64,000 nucleotides of DNA from Trichoplax sp. H2 (lineage: Eukaryota; Placozoa; Uniplacotomia; Trichoplacea). Made by a program: the position numbers and the translations under genes. Location of the stretch: assembly GCA_003344405.1 (NCBI GenBank), contig NOWV01000202.1:1-64000 (forward strand). The letters are read 5' to 3'. Under the pieces are notes generated by a model that saw only the letters and a list, made by a program, of their open reading frames with translations, searched no databases and was not told the origin of the DNA. How positions within the stretch are numbered: position 1 is the stretch's first letter; every line of letters begins with the position of its first letter. Shown here piece by piece: positions 1 to 21,928 of this stretch.

Positions 1-31
1 CCCTGTCAAACAAGGAACTTGTTTGACAGGG
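1..31. repeat. Perfect inverted repeat (MITE end pair)
   Basis: The first 31 bases are a perfect hairpin: 14 bp arms CCCTGTCAAACAAG and CTTGTTTGACAGGG around the 3 bp spacer GAA. The same arm occurs at 3371, 3459 and (inverted) 3527, so this is a dispersed repeat end. Here two ends lie head to head, as in a collapsed or nested element that begins outside the window. Confidence 0.8.
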
Positions 32-629
32 ACGGTGAGGGACCTGAGCCGCTGAGCCGGGTAAAATGACTGTACGTCTGAGCCTTCTGGGCCACCGTAA
101 GCCTGTGTACCGTATTGTACTCTACAGTACTGTACTATACTTTACTGTGCAATGTACTGTACTGTACACAGTTCTGCATGATCGGGTGATTCTGGTCTGG
201 TCTAGCTGTACTGTAACACATCTCGACGCTACTAATACCATACTATAGGAGAAATGGTTGACCTTCGATTACCGTCTTAACCGGAAAATTATCACCATAG
301 CTCACGCCACTTACGCGTACTGTGCATGTGCACTTTTCACTAGCTGGTGCTTCCATTGCTTGCCTGGAGAAGACGATCGCCTGCATCCTCACCAAACAGA
401 TTGGTTAATTACAAGGTATTTATCAACAGTAAGTAGCCTAGAAAAGGTCAACAAGCTAAGAGGAGATCGATGATTATTCTACTGTTCTTATCAAGATAAT
501 CATAAGCTTAATGGCTTGAAGAAGTGATCTTATCAGATAGTAATCAAGTAGAAATGAACGTTGTTAGCAGACTTTTGAACGAGGTTACTTGGTTATTTTG
601 TATAAATATATATATATTTACTTTTGTAG
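32..629 (+). promoter_or_regulatory. 5' flank and probable 5' UTR of HSD17B12-like gene
   Basis: No protein-coding gene is seen here. Bases 110-180 are rich in ACTGTAC/GTACTGTAC motifs shared with repeats elsewhere in the window. A GTAAGT donor at 429 and a TTTTGTAG acceptor ending at 629 suggest a 5' UTR intron, with the next exon starting exactly at the ATG. Around 305-330 there are CG-containing and GCATGTGC motifs of the kind found near animal promoters. The UTR exon call is an inference from the splice signals only. Confidence 0.4.
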
Positions 630-1766
630 ATGGGTTTGATCCTAATTTTGGGCTATGTGGCTGCTGCCATTCTAGGATTAGAGGCTCTTTATGCAGTTGT
701 ACGCTTTTTACGTCTCTTTGTTCTTCCCAAAGCTGGCTTTCGATATAATTTAAGCAAATTAGGCCAATGGGCCATTGTAACGGGCTCAACAGATGGTATT
801 GGTAAAGGTTATGCCAAAGCGTTAGCGCGTCGTGGCTTAAACGTCTACCTAATCAGTAGAAATTACAGTAAATTGCAAGATGTTGAGAAAGAAATTAAAG
901 CAATCAATGACAAGATTGATGTTAAAATCCTTGCTATCGATTTTTCAAAGCTATCCGATATCTATTCACAAATTGAATCAGGTAACCCAATACCTCTAAC
1001 CAATGCAATGAGGTGTACAAGTAGTATTATGAGGCTAGGATGTAACTCAAAAATGGCTAATTTGCATGACGATCCATTTTTATAATACGATATGTTAGTT
1101 AGAGATTTGTAGCTCCAATAGATTATATCGATCTCAAATTATGCGTCTATTCTAAGCCTTTGCTTACTTCTTGGCATGTTGCCCTTTGCAGAGATTGCTA
1201 ACTTGGATATTGGAGTTCTCGTTAATAATGTTGGTGTCAGTTGCGCCTATCCTGAATATTACTTGGACATAGACAAGCAAGTAACTCAAAATATTGTCAA
1301 TGTTAATATAGTATCCATCAATGAAATGACGCGAGTCGTTCTACCTAAAATGGTGGCCAAAAAGAAGGGTGCAATTATTAATATTGCATCGATATCTGCC
1401 GAAACGCCGACTCCTTTATTGGCTGTCTATGCTGCAAGTAAATCTTATGTCGACTCGGTAACCCTCGCATTTCAAAAGGAGTATCAAAGTAAAGGGATCA
1501 TTATCCAATCTGTACTGCCTGCCTTTGTTTGCTCTAATATGAGCAAAATAAGACGGTCGTCTCTTTTTGCTCCTTCTGCTGATACTTTCGCCACTAGCGC
1601 ACTCAATACTGTAGGAATTGCAAATAGAACTCATGGATATTGGCCTCATGAATTACAAGCATGTATTACCAATTTATTACCGAGATCCGCAAAGATTTCA
1701 TTGTACTTTAGTCAATTGTCTGGCTTGCGGGTAAAAGCTTTAAAATACCTTACCAAGCAGAAATAA
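630..1766 (+). CDS. HSD17B12: Very-long-chain 3-oxoacyl-CoA reductase (17-beta-HSD type 12 family)
   Basis: Two exons, 630-981 and 1192-1766, join in frame (split Glu codon) to give about 307 residues; the human protein has 312. The family carries out the NADPH-dependent 3-ketoacyl-CoA reduction of fatty-acid elongation at the ER membrane. Residues 1-32 are hydrophobic, consistent with an N-terminal membrane anchor. The short-chain dehydrogenase motifs are intact: TGSTDGIG at 51-58 (cofactor loop), NNVG at 129-132, and the catalytic Ser184 / Tyr197-x3-Lys201 (YAASK) with the usual 13-residue Ser-Tyr spacing. The start ATG directly follows a splice acceptor, and the N-terminus aligns with human without extra residues. 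Steroid activity is possible in this family but cannot be inferred here. The gene lies upstream of POLQ on the same strand, separated by 2.9 kb of repeats. Confidence 0.93.
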
Positions 1767-2612
1767 TTGACCAAATTCAATTTAAACAGTAAAAGCTTTT
1801 TCTTGCATACAAGTGTAGCTCTAAAAAATTGATGCAAAAGTTATCATTTTGCTCTCATAGAACGTCAACATTAAATATTCTTAGCTGAGATGTTATTGAT
1901 TTACCGTTGGATTATTATGCATAATAGTATATTTAGCCTATAATATTGCATGGCATACGATAGGTATTTGTGAAGTAACTATCCTTCCTATATTCAATTA
2001 AATTAGACCATTTCATTATTGTCTTTATAGCTAATGACCAACCTATAATATGCCTTGCTCTTTAAATGAAATAGAACTGATGATCAATCAATCCACTCAA
2101 TCACGGATAATTACGATAGCTGATTTTGTTATCTATATCTCTACATCTTCGATGTATAATAATTTTTCGAGAAATTCAATAACACGGAAATCGGTTACGA
2201 ATTTTCAATTACAGCTAGTCGTAAAGATGTACATCTTATTTTTAAACGAAAAACATGGTCACTAATTCTGTTCTACAATTATAGGATTTAATCTATATCT
2301 ACGGTAGCTTATTACTGGTAGTATCTGTTTTACTGTTGGTAAAATATTCAAGAGTTGTTGTTATTTGATGTAATAACTATTCAGCAAATAATTGATAAAT
2401 AAATATTACTTTTACTGTAAGTACTCCATTTATAGCTGGTATACTAGAAGGACGCTGTTAAACTACGGCTCGTTTACTGTTTACATAGCCAGTAGCAGCC
2501 TAGTTGGTCTAATCGTGTACCAGGCCTGTAAGCTAGGCAAGGATAGCAAGACGTCTACTGTTATAAAAGAGTTAATTAAATTAACTGTAAGCCCACATCT
2601 CCTTGACCTCTT
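1767..2612. other. Intergenic, no gene seen
   Basis: AT-rich DNA downstream of the HSD17B12-like gene. Short open frames around 2050-2265 and 2392-2622 have no recognisable motif and no coherent splice partner. I see nothing to annotate. Confidence 0.6.
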
Positions 2613-3331
2613 GAGTTATTAACTACTGCAGTATACTCGTACTCTTACGTAGTTGTTAGGGATCGTGCCAGTTGTCAAGGGTAGGAGCAGATGCTCTGGA
2701 TCAACTGTCGTGTAATACCCATTAGTGTACAGGAATATTGCAACACTACAAAGTCTAGCTGACCTAATGGAAAAGTATTCCGCCCCCGTAATAACAAATT
2801 TCCAAGTTTCCGTCCATAACTTCCATCCATAACCTCCATCCATAACCTAGTAGCTTTCTTAAGTTCAGATTATTTCATACAATACTTTACGAGTTTACGT
2901 AATCAAATTCCATTCTGCTTAGTAACAATAAATCATTCATACGCTCTAATTGTATAAACGATTTTACGTAATCATATATAGTCTTCGCGCAGACGTACAG
3001 TAATTATCAATAGAGTATATCGCGCGTATCTACGCATCTACATCTACAGCAGTTAACCNNNNNNNNNNNNNNNNNNNNGTTATTAACTACTGCAGTATAC
3101 TCGTACTCTTACTTAGTTGTTAGGGATCGTGCCAGTTATCAAGGGCAGGAGCAGATGCTCTGGATCAACTGTCGTGTAATGCCCATTAGTGTACAGGAAT
3201 ATTGCAACACTACAAAGTCTAGCTGACCTAATGGAAAAGTATTCCGCCCCCGTAATAACAAATTTCCAAGTTTCCATCCATAACCTCCATCCATAACCTA
3301 GTAGCTTTCTTAAGTTCAGATTATTTCATAC
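2613..3331. repeat. Duplicated 250-265 bp segment flanking a 20-N gap
   Basis: Bases about 2613-2880 recur at 3079-3331, immediately after the N gap. The copies differ by a few substitutions and by a missing CCATCCATAACYTC-type unit in the second. They then diverge: the first runs into AT-rich sequence, the second into ACTGTAC repeats. Because the second copy starts exactly at the gap edge, these are probably two alleles placed in series, although a true tandem duplication is possible. Confidence 0.65.
3059..3078. other. Assembly gap (20 N)
   Basis: Run of 20 N. The same fixed size occurs at three other gaps in the window, so it is a placeholder and not a measured length. Confidence 0.98.
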
Positions 3332-3585
3332 TGTACAGTACTGTACAGTACAGTCATTTTACGCTTAGGTCCCTGTCAAACAAGGAGGGGAATACGCAAG
3401 ATGTCATACAGAGCACAGTAAAAAGCTACGCATGCGTACAGTACTTTTACGCTCTGGTCACTGTCAAACAAGGAAGGAAATACGCACGATGTCATACGGA
3501 ACACAGTAACAAGCTACACATGCATACCTTGTTTGACAGGGACCTGAGTCCTGAGCGTAAAGTACTGTACTGTACTGTACTGTAG
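3331..3585. mobile_element. MITE-like element with long imperfect terminal inverted repeats
   Basis: The arm CCCTGTCAAACAAGG at 3371-3385 is the exact reverse complement of 3527-3541. Homology continues outward through ACGCTYAGGTC-like sequence into ACTGTAC-rich tails on both sides, giving imperfect inverted ends of roughly 45-55 bp. A second direct copy of the arm lies at 3459. Both internal halves carry a TACGCATGCGTA-like block and an ATGTCATAC block. There is no coding potential. This fits a non-autonomous DNA transposon. Target-site duplications cannot be read because GTAC repeats abut both ends. Confidence 0.55.
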
Positions 3586-3596
3586 AGCACGGCTCT

Positions 3597-4000
3597 GGTT
3601 CTCAGCCAATACTGTACAGTACTGTACAGCAATAAGTATCGTAACATTACGCATGCGTAGAGGCAGCATGTTATTTATTGTACAGTGTACAGTACTGTAG
3701 AGCACCGCTTTGGTTCTCAGCCAATACAGTACAGTACTGTAACTGTACAGTACTGTACAGTACAGCAATAATTCTGATAACATCACGCATGCGTAGAGTC
3801 AGCATCTTCTACATTGTACTGTACAGTACGGCTTTGGTTCTCAGCCAATACAGTACTGTACAGCAATAAGTATCACAACATCACGCATGCGTAGAGCCAG
3901 CATCTTGTACTGTACATTGTACTATACAGTACAGCCAATACAGTACTGTACACTAGTACTGTACAGCAATAAGTATGGTAACATCACGCATGTGTATAAC
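3597..4000. repeat. Tandem repeat, about 100-125 bp unit, ACTGTAC-rich
   Basis: A unit beginning GGTTCTCAGCCAATAC recurs at 3597, 3712 and 3836, with a truncated copy near 3934. Each unit contains runs of ACTGTACAGT and a centre ACGCATGCGTAG (3649, 3785, 3883; degenerate at about 3986). Unit length varies because the ACTGTAC runs expand and contract. Open frames through it are shadows of the repeat. Confidence 0.8.
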
Positions 4001-4668
4001 CAGGAGAAGCATTATTGCAACGCGCATGTGCACAAACGGCAGGATCGTGTCATACTGTGCATGCGCTTTGCCAACCTCACAATTTAAAAAAAGAGAGGCA
4101 GATTTAAAATCTGGAGGCCAAATGGCTACCATTTCTGTACTTCCGTCGCTTGGAAAAATAGTTTGCCTTGTCTATCTTGGTAGACTGTGTGTTGAGTATT
4201 ATTTTTCACCTTGTTGTAGACGTAGTATTCAAATCCACTCGATATCATCATTTTGAGTCATAACCAGTGTAGACAGTCTCGCTTTCGAGTTTCGACTATC
4301 GTCATCGGTCAAGCCTTGTCGATCATAAGCAATGGAGCATCCTTGCTTGTCGCTTTCTTGAATTGAAGCATTATAGTAGTACAGTATTATTGACATTGAT
4401 TAATTGACATAAAGTTTCTTCTCAAGACTGCCAATATTACTTCTATAGTACGTAAATTACCATCAGAGGATTGACCATTCATTAGTTATTTCACTGTGAT
4501 TAAAATTTTGGTTGTTGACTTCACACTTAGCAAGGGATATCATGGCTGCTCGCGTCTTAGAGTCACGATAGCTTGCAATCATTTTGCCTTGCCTTACCAT
4601 CATTGAGGGATTATATCAAAAGGATAATGATATCTTTGCGTGATACAATTTTTTAATCGATTTTAGTA
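4001..4668 (+). promoter_or_regulatory. 5' flank of POLQ
   Basis: No gene is seen. GCATGCGC-type sequence at about 4050-4066 resembles NRF1-like promoter motifs. A CGATTTTAG acceptor-like sequence sits 2-3 bases before the POLQ ATG, so the first coding exon may follow a 5' UTR intron. The transcription start is not determinable. Confidence 0.3.
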
Positions 4669-13555
<8,887 letters not shown>

Positions 13556-14874
13556 TCATGTAATTTATTTTTTACCCAATTGAAAATGCTATTATATTGA
13601 ACTATTTATTGATCACTTTATTGATCGTTTTATTAATCTTTTCGATGTAACAACAACAGATGGTACAAATCCGATAAAGCGAGTGTTTTCAGATTTTGAT
13701 AGATAATAAACTACTTCTACCAAGGGCAACATCTGTACCTATCTTAACCTTGTAAATTCTACGTTAGAGGTATCTAATTTATTTATACTGAATATATTGT
13801 TGTCTTCAGTGCAGTAAGTGTAAATTAATACTGTATAAATTGGCTTGTATGATAAAGCTTTGTAGCACCTGCAAAATGTATTAAAATAATGACTAACTTT
13901 GTCGACTGTATATTTCAGAGTATGAACTATTTGACAGGTGTATGAATCGATTGTATAGTTATTTAATATAGACTTTGAATTGAATTTCATATAGGTGTAG
14001 TCAATAAAATTATATTTTTCAATTTCTTAGCCTAATATAAACCAGGATTATTAATTACACGATAAATGTCATCATTATAATCGTTACATTATACGTACAG
14101 TATATCTTACGTATGTATCATTTTTGCAGTAGTTATACCTTCATGTACTGTATGTGTATTAAATAATAATTTTAGCTGTACAGTATTATACACTTCGTCT
14201 CTACTCGTAGTCTGCTATCTGTGCAAACTCTGAAACTTAGCCCAGCCTATACAGAATGCATATTCATTGCGACGTATGTATATTAAGTGCGTGTTCGTGG
14301 CTATGAAGTAGATATAAGATGTCAGTTTTGGAATTATACAGTCATGAAATTTATAGCAGTCATACTGAAAGGAGAAATCTGATTTCACTAAAGACTAAGA
14401 GGAACTTCAAAAAGTATTACTGTTTAAGCTTTTCAATACATAAAATTTTAATATGGATAAACTAGACCATACAAATATTATTTATTCCTACGTAATAACT
14501 TTAATATTTCCAGTGTTGCGAAGTGAAATTGAGATGCTTCCAAAGTGAACAACATTAAAATTATTATATTCATGTCAAAACCGACATATATCTATATATT
14601 CAACAATATTTTGCGTGCGGTTGATCTGAGCTGACTAACGATTTAATAATAGTCGAGCACTATACAAGCATTGTACGCATTCTGATTTAAAAATCAGAGT
14701 GATCGGACAGTAGAGTAAGATCACCATTAAGATGAATACAAACAATTCATAAGCACAATACAGCAGAAGCCCAGTTACTTAACGAATATGTCCATATTTT
14801 AAATATCGGATCTGAAGCATTATATATTATGTATAAAAGAAAGTAAGTAGCCAATACTTAAAAATGATGTTATT
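13556..14874. other. Convergent intergenic interval POLQ / WARS2
   Basis: AT-rich spacer between the 3' ends of two convergent genes. It should contain both polyadenylation sites, and AATAAA-like sequences are common in the AT-rich background, so none is singled out. No further gene is seen. Confidence 0.6.
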
Positions 14875-16940
14875 TTACTTGGTGCTATAATCTAATATGA
14901 TGGATTTTATTTTATTCATATTATTTGCAGCAATTTCTAGAGCCTTTTCACGTCCTTCTTTTAGTACCAAATCGATATAGCCATGTTCATTTTGTAATTT
15001 GTATGCAGCCTCTCTGATTGGTTTTAAACAAGTGATAATGACATCGGCTAAAGCTTCCTTAAATTGTTCTGTATTTGAACCTTCAAATTGCTTGCATGTT
15101 TCTTCAACGGTGCATTGATTAAATGCAGAAAATAGTGTAACAAGATTTGAGACACCAGGTCTAAGATCCGGATCATAACTTATAGCAGAGTTGGAATCAG
15201 TTACAGCTCTTTTAATCTTATTTCGTATTTCATCAGGTTTATCCGTTAACTCTATTCTGCTCAAAATAGATTTGTCTGATTTACTCATTTTTTGATCAGG
15301 TGATCGCAAATTTTTAACCCTAGGGACATCACCTACATAATTTACGATAAGTATACCAAATCAATTAGAGCTAACATGCTCTTACTAAGATTAAATATTA
15401 ACATTTTAATATATCGAAGATTGCTACTGACCCATAATAACATTTGGTGACGTTAAATATTGGCAATCGTAACGTTTATTGAAGGTTCTGACTAAAGTTT
15501 TGGTTAATTCCAAGTGTTGTACTTGATCATCTCCTACAGGTACGTGCGTTGTCCTTCAGTATGGTTCAGATTGAAGAATTACAGCAGTTAGTAAGCAAGA
15601 GATATCTGCTAAGTTATAAAGTCTGATTTCTATGCCTAATCCGTACTATTATGACGAGTAAGAAGATATTTATATGACTGTTAATTTGATTGAACAGATA
15701 GGGTATACAATGCAATAGTATCTTAATAACATTACTCAAGAAAATAATGCTATACTTGTAAAGTAGAATATCCGCGGCCATTAAAACAGGATAGGTTAGC
15801 ATACCAACATGTACGTTATTATTTGACAGCCCCTGGCTCTTTGTCTAACAGAAACCACTTATTAATCATCAAATCATGATATTGTCGTCTAGCAAAGTAT
15901 TTATAGGTTGAGATACTGTATATGCATTAATAATTTCTATTCCAATTTTATCAAGAATGCATATTTACTTTCCATTGTGTCATACGTGTTAGCCATCCGA
16001 TAGGTGTTAAGCAGGATAACATCCAGCTTAATTCTGCATGCTGAGGGATCTGTAGGAATAGTAAGCCTTGGTCGATTAAGTGATGTCAAGTGATATCTAG
16101 CACGGAAAAGTCAATGTATATGAGCTAGACATACCTGAGATTGCTGGAATAAGATACACCTTGTGGGATCTAAACCACACGCTAATAAACTGAGTGTCAA
16201 TTCCTTTATGGTATAAGATACAGAGTCGGGATTTTGATAAACTAACAGTAAGAATCCATTTGCAAATTAATACAGTTAGTATAGCATTGCGACATGATAG
16301 CAAGCTGATGTTGATAATAATTAATATCTATCACTGTAGAACCTCTAAGAATTTCATTTATGATACTAAAATATCATTACTGTAGCTGCGTTCCAGTATC
16401 CTATGAGCTATTGATGTATGTTATTATTGTAATATTAAGAGTGAGTATTAGTTCTTATCAACCAACCTGAAGTGAGAGCATGTAAATCGACTATACAGTA
16501 TATGAGTTGAGCAGGAGTGTCTTGTAATTCAATCCATCTTTTGATCGCTCCTAAATAATTGCCGATATGAGGCTTACTCGTTGGTTGGATACCGGAGAAG
16601 ATGACATCATCCTTTTTTAATTGAAGTTTATCCAACTACCCGTATGGACGACGTATATTAAAATAATAACAGTAAAAGAGTCAAATGGTTTATAAGTTTG
16701 ATACCATTGCAAAGCAGCATATTATTATCCACTGAGATCCAGCAACACTTGGAGAATGACATAAATAGACACATCTAGAGTTAGAATATTGCATAACAGT
16801 ATACTCGCATACGCGTAAGTGTCTATTGAAATGTCATCCCAGAATAGTGCTGCAAAGCGTACTCTGCTTACATGCGGTTGGGAGCTCATTCTAACTGCTT
16901 GCAGAAAGGAATTTGCCAACATGATCCGCTTTTCTGACAT
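14875..16940 (-). CDS. WARS2: Mitochondrial tryptophanyl-tRNA synthetase
   Basis: Seven exons on the minus strand, 5' to 3': 16940-16872, 16635-16467, 16241-16135, 16049-15969, 15844-15756, 15553-15432, 15332-14875. They join in frame to about 364 residues (human 360). The class I synthetase charges tRNA-Trp. The bacterial-type signatures are present: [12 protein letters not shown] (HIGH motif), [27 protein letters not shown] and the KMSKSD loop. This form matches the organellar enzyme and not the longer cytosolic one. The first exon encodes a basic, Ser/Arg-containing leader with no acidic run, fitting a mitochondrial targeting peptide. An in-frame ATG at 16979 would add 13 residues. The first exon rests on splice signals and composition only. 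The rest is secure. Confidence 0.93.
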
Positions 16941-16979
16941 CCTAACATGTCTTATCACTGTATGTAGTGATATCGGCAT

Positions 16980-17452
16980 ATTCCTACTGTAGTTTGGTCC
17001 AATAGGTGATCTTAGGATGGAAATACCGGCTACAGATTGGATCCAAAGGCGGCCAATGTTGGCTACGACTGGTGTCTGCAGAGCTCGGTGTACGTCGCGT
17101 AGCTACTACCTATCCCGGTCGAGTCCTTCCTCCCCATAGTCCGTACTGCTTGCAATTCTTATTCAACTGTACAGTATGGGTGCACTAGAGCAGTAGTAAA
17201 TGAATTGAGCTCACCAGAGTTGGAATACTTGGACCATACACGTCGCAATAGTCAACAACTGTTGCTATTTGAAACCATACCAATGGCGGGATTGAAAGCG
17301 CTAATACTAATTAATTAATTATGCCCTGCAGCTACGTACTATAGACTACAGTACTCTGGCTTTTTCGTATAAGGATGCCTAGATTACTCAATAGTACATG
17401 ATTAAGCCTGTTGTAGTTTCCTAAAGGTATCACCAATGTTGGAGAAAGACCT
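16980..17452. other. Intergenic, no gene seen
   Basis: Upstream of WARS2, probably including its promoter. Short open frames here have no recognisable content. Confidence 0.5.
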
Positions 17453-17903
17453 CCAGCAGTTCAACTCTTCCGGAAATGACTTTGATGAAATCAAACATTA
17501 AATCTATACTGTACTTGTTGTAGTTATTCCTTGGCTAAATGCAATAAGAAATTTGCTGGAGCTGTCGGCCTCCAACCCAACCCCCCTCATTTCGTACAGA
17601 ACGGTGTCCACAACGTACATTGTAGGCCTACTAGCCATCAATGGAACCTCTATCTACCTGCTACCTCCATGGCTGCTTCCGCCACAACAAGGGATTTCTA
17701 TTAGCAATCGCTGCTCCAACCATAGAGGTGACAGAAAATGGGCCATTTTCTATCTCCTCTATCCCCCCCNNNNNNNNNNNNNNNNNNNNCCAGCAGTTCA
17801 ACTCTTCCGGAAATGACTTTGATCAAATCAAACATTAAATCTATACTGTACTTGCTGTAGTTATTCCTTGGCTAAATGCAATAAGAAATTTGCTGGAGCT
17901 GTC
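17453..17903. repeat. Duplicated 114 bp segment flanking a 20-N gap
   Basis: Bases 17453-17566 recur almost exactly at 17790-17903. The second copy starts at the first base after the N run (17770-17789). After the shared part the two sequences diverge. As at 3059, this looks like two haplotypes or two repeat-array contigs joined in series. Confidence 0.7.
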
Positions 17904-18400
17904 CCCCCCGGCTGCAACCTCCACCTCCACAGCCCTAACCCTAAGTTGGTGGGTTATAATTTGCAGTGTAGGCCTACTAGCCATCAATGGAACCTCTATC
18001 TACCTGCTACCTCCAAGGCTGCTATACTAGTGTCTTGCTGCTTCCGCCCCAACAAGGGACTTCTATTAGCAATCGCTGCTCGAATCATAGAGGTACAAAG
18101 AAAATCGGCCATTTTCTTTCATCGCTATCCCCAGATGCACCCTCCACCCTCAAGGCCCCAACCCTAAGTTGGTGGGTTATAAGTTACAGTGTAGGCCTAC
18201 TTGCCATCAAGGGAACCTCTATCTACCTGCTACCTCCATGGCTGCTATACTAGTTCCTAGCTGCTTCCGCCCCATCAAGGGACTTCTATTAGCAATCGCT
18301 GCTCTAATCCTACAGGTACAAGAAAATCAGCCATTTTCTTTCACTACTATCCCTCGGCTGCAACTTCCAACCCCCCAAAGCCCCAACACTAAGTTCACAA
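17590..18400. repeat. Tandem repeat, about 223 bp unit, C-rich
   Basis: A unit starting TGTAGGCCTAC occurs at 17621, 17967 and 18190. The last two are 223 bp apart; the gap lies between the first two. Each unit contains CTCTATCTACCTGCTACCTC, CAAGGGACTTCTATTAGCAA and CAGCCATTTTCTTTC-like blocks, joined by a CCCCAACCCTAAGTTGGTGG linker. Base composition is clearly more C-rich than the surrounding DNA. Open frames across it are repeat shadows. Confidence 0.85.
17770..17789. other. Assembly gap (20 N)
   Basis: Run of 20 N inside a tandem-repeat block. The true array length is unknown. Confidence 0.98.
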
Positions 18401-18861
18401 CACTATAAGGTATGCGCAGCCGTACAGCATACTGTACCATCCTCTACAGTACCGTCCAGTTTCCACTGGGTTGTTGATTTCAAATTTCTCCTACTTGTAC
18501 AGTACTGTACCAACGGCTTTTTATCGACTGTGACAGTAGTAAGACGCAATCAGCCCTTGTGACTGGGTATCAACCCTGTCAAGATTGCTGCCTGCTCCAA
18601 AGTGACTATGCAATACATTACTGTACCAGGGTGGCAATAGGGACACCGGTGATAGCCCAACTTGATACGGTAGCTCATCACCGTAGTGGATTAAGTATAA
18701 GAGACGGTGAAGGGAAGGTAAGCCATCTTCCACCGCCATTCCTCCACTTTTCAATGATTGTTGCTTCTTCGCCAGCACTATTGGATTGAAGAAAATCATT
18801 TCTTGTTCATCGATACAGTCGATTGATTTCACCGAGAGTCTATGTTGAATCTGTGAGAGTC
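18401..18861 (+). promoter_or_regulatory. 5' flank of KATNA1
   Basis: ACTGTACC/GTACTGTAC motifs recur at 18420-18510. The rest is likely promoter and 5' UTR of the katanin gene. No separate gene is supported. Confidence 0.35.

Positions 18862-21928
<3,067 letters not shown>

Noticed and set aside
258-473. Possible coding extension upstream of the HSD17B12-like ATG
   Set aside because: The frame could splice in phase, but it has no ATG and the family protein starts at the downstream ATG, so it is more likely 5' UTR.
17553-18408. Three plus-strand frames with repeated STCYLHGC / YLPATS peptides
   Set aside because: They are translations of the 223 bp tandem repeat, and one crosses an N gap.
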